From: OLB11 sp044234005
GTDB lineage: Bacteria > Bacteroidota > Bacteroidia > Chitinophagales > Chitinophagaceae
Assembly (NCBI GenBank): GCA_044234005.1
Contig: JBIIJE010000005.1
Coordinates: 1 to 54,311 of the forward strand
Length of the DNA: 54,311 nucleotides
Direction of reading: 5' to 3'
A program made the translations under genes and the position numbers. Of this stretch, positions 50,459-54,311 are shown in pieces (position 1 is the stretch's first letter; every line of letters begins with the position of its first letter). Below the pieces are notes generated by a model. It saw nothing but the letters and a program-made list of their open reading frames with translations, searched no databases and was not told where the DNA came from.

Positions 50459-52984
50459 ATGTTGAAGCAGTTTGCCCTAGGTATTTCATGCGCCATTTTT
50501 ATAGCGACTAGTTTTTTTTGGATTGAAAAAGAATCATCAACCCATAGAAAAGTGAATCATGAAAAGGGCGAAGCATTAGAAGCTTTGCGTTTGTTTAATG
50601 AAACTCGAGCTTATCCCTTTCAAGATATTCCAGAAGATGCATTTGGAAAAGCTTATGAATTTTATAAAGAGAATTTTATTTATCAAAATAAACAAACGCG
50701 AGCGAGTTGGGAAGTATTAGGTCCTGTTGGACAAGGAGGAAGAACAATTTCTTTTGCCATTGATCCAAATGACACAAGTAAATTATGGATAGGCTCAGCT
50801 TCGGGTGGTCTTTGGAAATCAAGCACGGGTGGTTTAGGTAGTACAGCTTGGACTTATGTAAATACAAGCTTCCCTATATTAGGTGTTGGTAGCATCGCCA
50901 TCAATCCTAATAATTCAAATGAAATTTTTATAGGAACAGGTGAAACCTATGATTATGGCACATCATTAAATGGTTTTATTGTAAGAACTACAAGAGGAAG
51001 CAATGGAATTGGTATTTTAAAATCAACTGATGGTGGTGTTACATGGAGCCAATCGCTGAATTGGCTCTATAATCAACGCAGAGGTGTTTGGCGTATTGTG
51101 TATAATCCGTTAAACCCGAATACTATTTTTGCTGCCACTACAGAAGGTGTTTTAAAATCGATAGATCAGGGAAATACTTGGACTAATGTTTTGAATAAAA
51201 CTATGGTAATGGACTTAGATATTGACCCTAGTGATACTACCATTTTGTATGCGAGTGTAGGTAATCTTAGTAGTACCGATAAAGGAATTTATAAAACAAA
51301 CAATGCGGGCAATACCTGGAGTATACTTACAAATGGTTTGCCAATTAACAATCATTCAGGGAAAATCAATGTAAGTATTTATAAAAATAATTCATCTATT
51401 TTGATGGCTACTGTATTTAATGAATTTTCAACTGTAGGTGTATATCGTTCCGTAAATAAAGGAAATAGTTGGACGGCTGTAAATACGAATTCGACTGAAA
51501 TTGCTTCTTATCAAGGTTGGTTCTGTGAAGGACTTTTAATGAAAGATACTGATTCATCGAAGGTATTAACTGGTGGTGTTGATTTATTTTTTTCAAATGA
51601 CAATGGCAATAATTTCTTTGAGCTATTACCACCAGACCCGATTTGGTCTGATATTCATGGCATCTTCTCAAACCCACTCGACCCGGATAAAATTTATGTA
51701 TTAACCGATATTGGTATGTATCGTTCTAATAATTTTGGCTCAACATTTTACGAGTGCCTCGAAAATTATACGGTTGGGCAAATTTATAAAGGTTCGGTTT
51801 CAGCAACGGATTCCAATATTATTTTGATCGGGATGCAAGACCATAATACGTTTAGATATTTTACCAACCCGAAAGATTGGCAAGCCGTGTTAGGTGGCGA
51901 TGGAAGCTTTAATGCGATAAGCCCTTTAGATGATCAAATTCAATATGCTTCGTACCAATATCTTAATATTTTTAAATCATTCGATCAAGGTATCAGTTTC
52001 TCACCTATTTATAATAATCCTGCATCACCAAGCTTACCAAATACTGCCGCATTTATTGCCCCTTTTATATTATCTCCTTCCAATCCGCAAATTATATATG
52101 CTGGGTCAAATGAACTTATTGTGTCCACTGATGAAGGAAACTCATGGGCTTCCATTGGGCCTTCGCCCATCGATAATGGAAATAAAATATTATCCATAGC
52201 AATTGCTGGAATTTCGAGCGATACAGTTTACTGCACGACTGCTCCAGAATTTGGCCCTATGCATATTTTCAGAAGTATAGATGGTGGTATTTCGCAAACT
52301 GATATTTCTGTAGGTTTACCCAATCGCTATCCGAGAGATATTGAAGTGAATCCTAAAAATGGCAAGGAGGTATATATTGCTTTTTCAGGTTTTGGTGCGG
52401 GACATCTTTTCAAATCATTAGATGCAGGCGCTACTTGGACTGATATAAGTACAACATTGCCAGATATTCCGTTTCATAGTGTATTGGTAGATCCATTAAG
52501 CCCTAACGTAATATTTGCGGGCTCCGACTTAGGTGTCTTTACTTCAACAGATACAGGCTTAACATGGACTGCTATGACAGGATTACCAGAGGCTACTATG
52601 GTTTTCGACATGGTATATTCAGCTTCCGATAGAGCCTTATTGGCTTTCACACATGGACATGGCGCTTATCGTCAGAAGTTACCTAAAGTACCTAATACCA
52701 ATGTCAGCATCAAGCATATCAATAACTTAGAAAAAACTTTCTCCATTTATCCTAATCCTGCCATCCATTCGGCTCAAGTTACTTTCGATTTAAAGCAAGC
52801 CGCTCAGGTAAGTATTTCAATGTATTCCATGCAAGGAAAATTATTGTTTGAACAAAAAAACATAAATGCATTGCGAGGGAAAAATACAATTCCTTTAAGT
52901 TGGAATATTCTACCTAAAGGAAACGTAATTGTAAAATTAGAATCTAAAGAAGGGAATGCTTCAAAAATAATTTTAATTGAATAG
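50459..52984 (+). CDS. Secreted Asp-box (BNR/sortilin-like) repeat protein with T9SS tail
   Basis: 841 residues. N-terminal signal (about 1-20). From residue 80 to 745 it is a beta-propeller-like array of Asp-box repeats, S-x-D-x-G-x-[TS]-W: STDGGVTW, SIDQGNTW, SVNKGNSW, STDEGNSW, SLDAGATW, STDTGLTW and degenerate ones, each preceded by an I-D-P/N-P type turn. The last 80 residues (FSIYPNPAIHSAQ to ASKIILIE) are a T9SS type A sorting domain. Such proteins resemble VPS10/sortilin propellers or xyloglucanases, but no catalytic residue assignment is possible; binding or adhesion is equally likely. Confidence 0.88.
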   Translation: MLKQFALGISCAIFIATSFFWIEKESSTHRKVNHEKGEALEALRLFNETRAYPFQDIPEDAFGKAYEFYKENFIYQNKQTRASWEVLGPVGQGGRTISFAIDPNDTSKLWIGSASGGLWKSSTGGLGSTAWTYVNTSFPILGVGSIAINPNNSNEIFIGTGETYDYGTSLNGFIVRTTRGSNGIGILKSTDGGVTWSQSLNWLYNQRRGVWRIVYNPLNPNTIFAATTEGVLKSIDQGNTWTNVLNKTMVMDLDIDPSDTTILYASVGNLSSTDKGIYKTNNAGNTWSILTNGLPINNHSGKINVSIYKNNSSILMATVFNEFSTVGVYRSVNKGNSWTAVNTNSTEIASYQGWFCEGLLMKDTDSSKVLTGGVDLFFSNDNGNNFFELLPPDPIWSDIHGIFSNPLDPDKIYVLTDIGMYRSNNFGSTFYECLENYTVGQIYKGSVSATDSNIILIGMQDHNTFRYFTNPKDWQAVLGGDGSFNAISPLDDQIQYASYQYLNIFKSFDQGISFSPIYNNPASPSLPNTAAFIAPFILSPSNPQIIYAGSNELIVSTDEGNSWASIGPSPIDNGNKILSIAIAGISSDTVYCTTAPEFGPMHIFRSIDGGISQTDISVGLPNRYPRDIEVNPKNGKEVYIAFSGFGAGHLFKSLDAGATWTDISTTLPDIPFHSVLVDPLSPNVIFAGSDLGVFTSTDTGLTWTAMTGLPEATMVFDMVYSASDRALLAFTHGHGAYRQKLPKVPNTNVSIKHINNLEKTFSIYPNPAIHSAQVTFDLKQAAQVSISMYSMQGKLLFEQKNINALRGKNTIPLSWNILPKGNVIVKLESKEGNASKIILIE

Positions 52985-53015
52985 GAATAACTCAGACAAG
53001 ATGGTATAGAAAAAT

Positions 53016-53023
53016 TACATTTG
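53016..53023 (+). promoter_or_regulatory. -7 box of pyrF, 9 nt before the ATG
   Basis: TACATTTG, exact match; the in-frame TTG at 53021 is part of it. Confidence 0.55.
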
Positions 53024-53032
53024 CTCATTTCA

Positions 53033-53833
53033 ATGACACGACAAGAACTCATAAACCAAATACGAGAAAAAAAATCTTATCTATGCGTGGGATTAGATAC
53101 AGATATTACTAAAATTCCGAGGCATTTATTGCATCTTGAAAATCCTGTAGTAGCTTTTAATAAATCGATTATCGATGCGACAAAAGATCTTTGCGTAAGC
53201 TATAAAATCAATACCGCTTTTTACGAGGCGCAAGGCATACAAGGTTGGCAAGCGATGCATGAAACCTTGAACTATATTCCTGAAAACATTTTTACGATTG
53301 CCGATGCGAAACGCGGCGATATAGGAAATACTTCTACACAATATGCCAAAGCTTTTTTTGAAGCTATGCATTTTGATAGCGTCACTGTAGCGCCATATAT
53401 GGGAAAAGACAGTGTGAAGCCTTTTTTAGATTTTAAAGAAAAATGGGCTATTGTATTAGGGCTAACTTCCAATGAAGGTGCTTTCGATTTTCAGTATTTA
53501 AAGTGTGATGATCAAGAATTGTTTAAGCATGTAATTCGAAATGTATCGAATTGGGGAACTGATGAAAATTTGATGTTTGTAATCGGAGCTACCAAAACTG
53601 CGCAGTTAAAAGAAGTAAGAGAACTTATTCCCAATCACTTTTTGTTAGTGCCTGGCGTTGGCACCCAAGGTGGCAGTTTGGAAGAAGTAAGTAAGATAGG
53701 AATAAACCAATATGTTGGACTTTTAGTAAACGCCTCTAGGCAAATTATTTATGCAAGTCATGCCGAAGATTTTGCTGAAAGAGCCAGAGAAGAAGCGAAG
53801 AAATTACAACAAGAAATGGCTAGTTACTTGTGA
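53033..53833 (+). CDS. pyrF: Orotidine 5'-phosphate decarboxylase (type 2)
   Basis: 266 residues from the ATG at 53033. Makes UMP from OMP, last step of pyrimidine synthesis. SYLCVGLDTDITKIP opening, YKINTAFYEAQGIQGW, and the catalytic DAKRGDIGNTS motif (Lys/Asp pair) are characteristic of the longer PyrF type found in Mycobacterium and Bacteroidota. VPGVGTQGGSLEEV forms the phosphate loop. Stand-alone gene. Confidence 0.96.
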   Translation: MTRQELINQIREKKSYLCVGLDTDITKIPRHLLHLENPVVAFNKSIIDATKDLCVSYKINTAFYEAQGIQGWQAMHETLNYIPENIFTIADAKRGDIGNTSTQYAKAFFEAMHFDSVTVAPYMGKDSVKPFLDFKEKWAIVLGLTSNEGAFDFQYLKCDDQELFKHVIRNVSNWGTDENLMFVIGATKTAQLKEVRELIPNHFLLVPGVGTQGGSLEEVSKIGINQYVGLLVNASRQIIYASHAEDFAERAREEAKKLQQEMASYL

Positions 53834-53938
53834 GACTATAATTGCTTTATTCGCATATAGACGAGTTATAAGCAACCCTAAAAGACGACAGTGCTAAACA
53901 TGAACAAACAGACAATCGACATAAAAGCCAACCGCACA

Positions 53939-54000
53939 TTTAGCACATTTGGTTTTGCCCGACACACAAGCCAACGCTTCGCAAAACCAAAAGAGCTAAA
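53939..54000. repeat. Large hairpin upstream of hsdR
   Basis: Arms TTTAGC (53939-53944) + TTTGGTTTTGC (53948-53958) pair with GCAAAACCAAA (53981-53991) + GCTAAA (53995-54000), leaving a symmetric 3x3 internal loop and a 22-nt apical loop. It lies 37 bp before the hsdR ATG in DNA of different texture from the rest of the window. Confidence 0.6.
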
Positions 54001-54037
54001 TTTTGCCACCGCACCGACCGACAATAAAAAGTAGAAC

Positions 54038-54311
54038 ATGAACAAAAAGGACTTATCAGAAGCCGACATAAAAGAGAAGTTTATCACTCCAGCCGTGACA
54101 AAGGCGGGTTGGGACGAACACACTCAACTTGGACGTGAAATATTTTTTACGGACGGACGCATTTATGTGAAAGGTAAAATTACAGCAAGAGGAAAACGGA
54201 AATTTGCCGACTACATTCTATTTTACAAACCAAACGTACCTATTGCAATCCTTGAGGCGAAAGACAACAACCATTCTGTAAAAGCTGGAATTCAGCAGGC
54301 ATTAGGTTACG
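54038..54311 (+). CDS. hsdR: Type I restriction enzyme R subunit, N-terminal part (cut by window edge)
   Basis: The first 91 residues are visible. HsdR is the DNA translocase/nuclease subunit of type I restriction. The start MNKKDLSEADIKEKFITPAVTKAGWD and the PD-(D/E)xK nuclease signature are present: D58 in KFADYILFYK and E73-A-K75 in IAILEAKDNNHSVKAGIQQALGY. The ATP-dependent motor domain and partner genes hsdM/hsdS would lie outside the window. Confidence 0.88.
   Translation, partial: MNKKDLSEADIKEKFITPAVTKAGWDEHTQLGREIFFTDGRIYVKGKITARGKRKFADYILFYKPNVPIAILEAKDNNHSVKAGIQQALGY

Noticed and set aside
53878..54123. 81-codon open frame on the minus strand over the hsdR start
   Set aside because: It covers the hairpin and the reverse strand of hsdR; hydrophobic sequence arises from the antisense of a lysine-rich frame.

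Overview
The window looks like a chromosomal segment of a low-GC member of the Bacteroidota, probably near the Chitinophagales/Sphingobacteriia. The signs are: four secreted proteins with type IX secretion (T9SS) C-terminal sorting domains, a SusC/SusD pair, several short-lipobox lipoproteins, DUF2851 and TIGR00266 proteins, AT-rich intergenic DNA, and many matches to the Bacteroidota -7 promoter box TAnnTTTG. No rRNA, tRNA, CRISPR array or intact insertion sequence was seen.

Left part (1-12 kb): the 5' end of ileS, a surface lipoprotein, a decayed TIG-domain secreted protein, a GHMP sugar kinase, a DUF6265-like lipoprotein, a large M36 metalloprotease with T9SS tail, a choice-of-anchor-L protein with T9SS tail, and a TIGR00266-tsaE pair. 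Between 5.2 and 5.9 kb lies a gene-free stretch with a hairpin and the first copy of a 133-134 bp MITE-like repeat.

Central part (12-31 kb) is mostly housekeeping: iscU and an A-type Fe-S carrier, rpsA, a SusC/SusD nutrient uptake pair, the ribosomal run rplM-rpsI-rpsB-tsf, an orphan DUF4143 AAA ATPase with two operator-like dyads upstream, two gene remnants (DUF2306 and a lipoprotein), alaS, a SWIM zinc-finger protein and purB.

Right part (31-54 kb): mqnA (futalosine menaquinone route), an LptF/LptG permease, a T9SS protein, a peroxiredoxin with a perfect Bacteroidota promoter, phoH and a YiiX-like hydrolase, a 3-hydroxyacyl-CoA dehydrogenase/PaaY-like/DinB-like cluster, the second MITE copy, DUF2851, OsmC, a beta-barrel candidate, cyclophilin, DUF502, methylmalonyl-CoA epimerase, a YpfJ-type metallopeptidase, threonine aldolase, heme A synthase, Mrp, a large Asp-box repeat T9SS protein, pyrF, and finally the start of a type I restriction hsdR gene, which may mark the edge of an accessory island.

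No coherent new multi-gene system is visible. The most interesting material is non-coding: (i) six genes whose -7 box ends only 4-9 nt before the start codon, implying leaderless mRNAs; (ii) a pair of MITE-like repeats with a 16-bp stem; (iii) a GAGGAACGA sequence in the apical loop of several otherwise different hairpins; (iv) paired dyads upstream of the AAA ATPase; and (v) three convergent gene pairs whose stop codons interlock.
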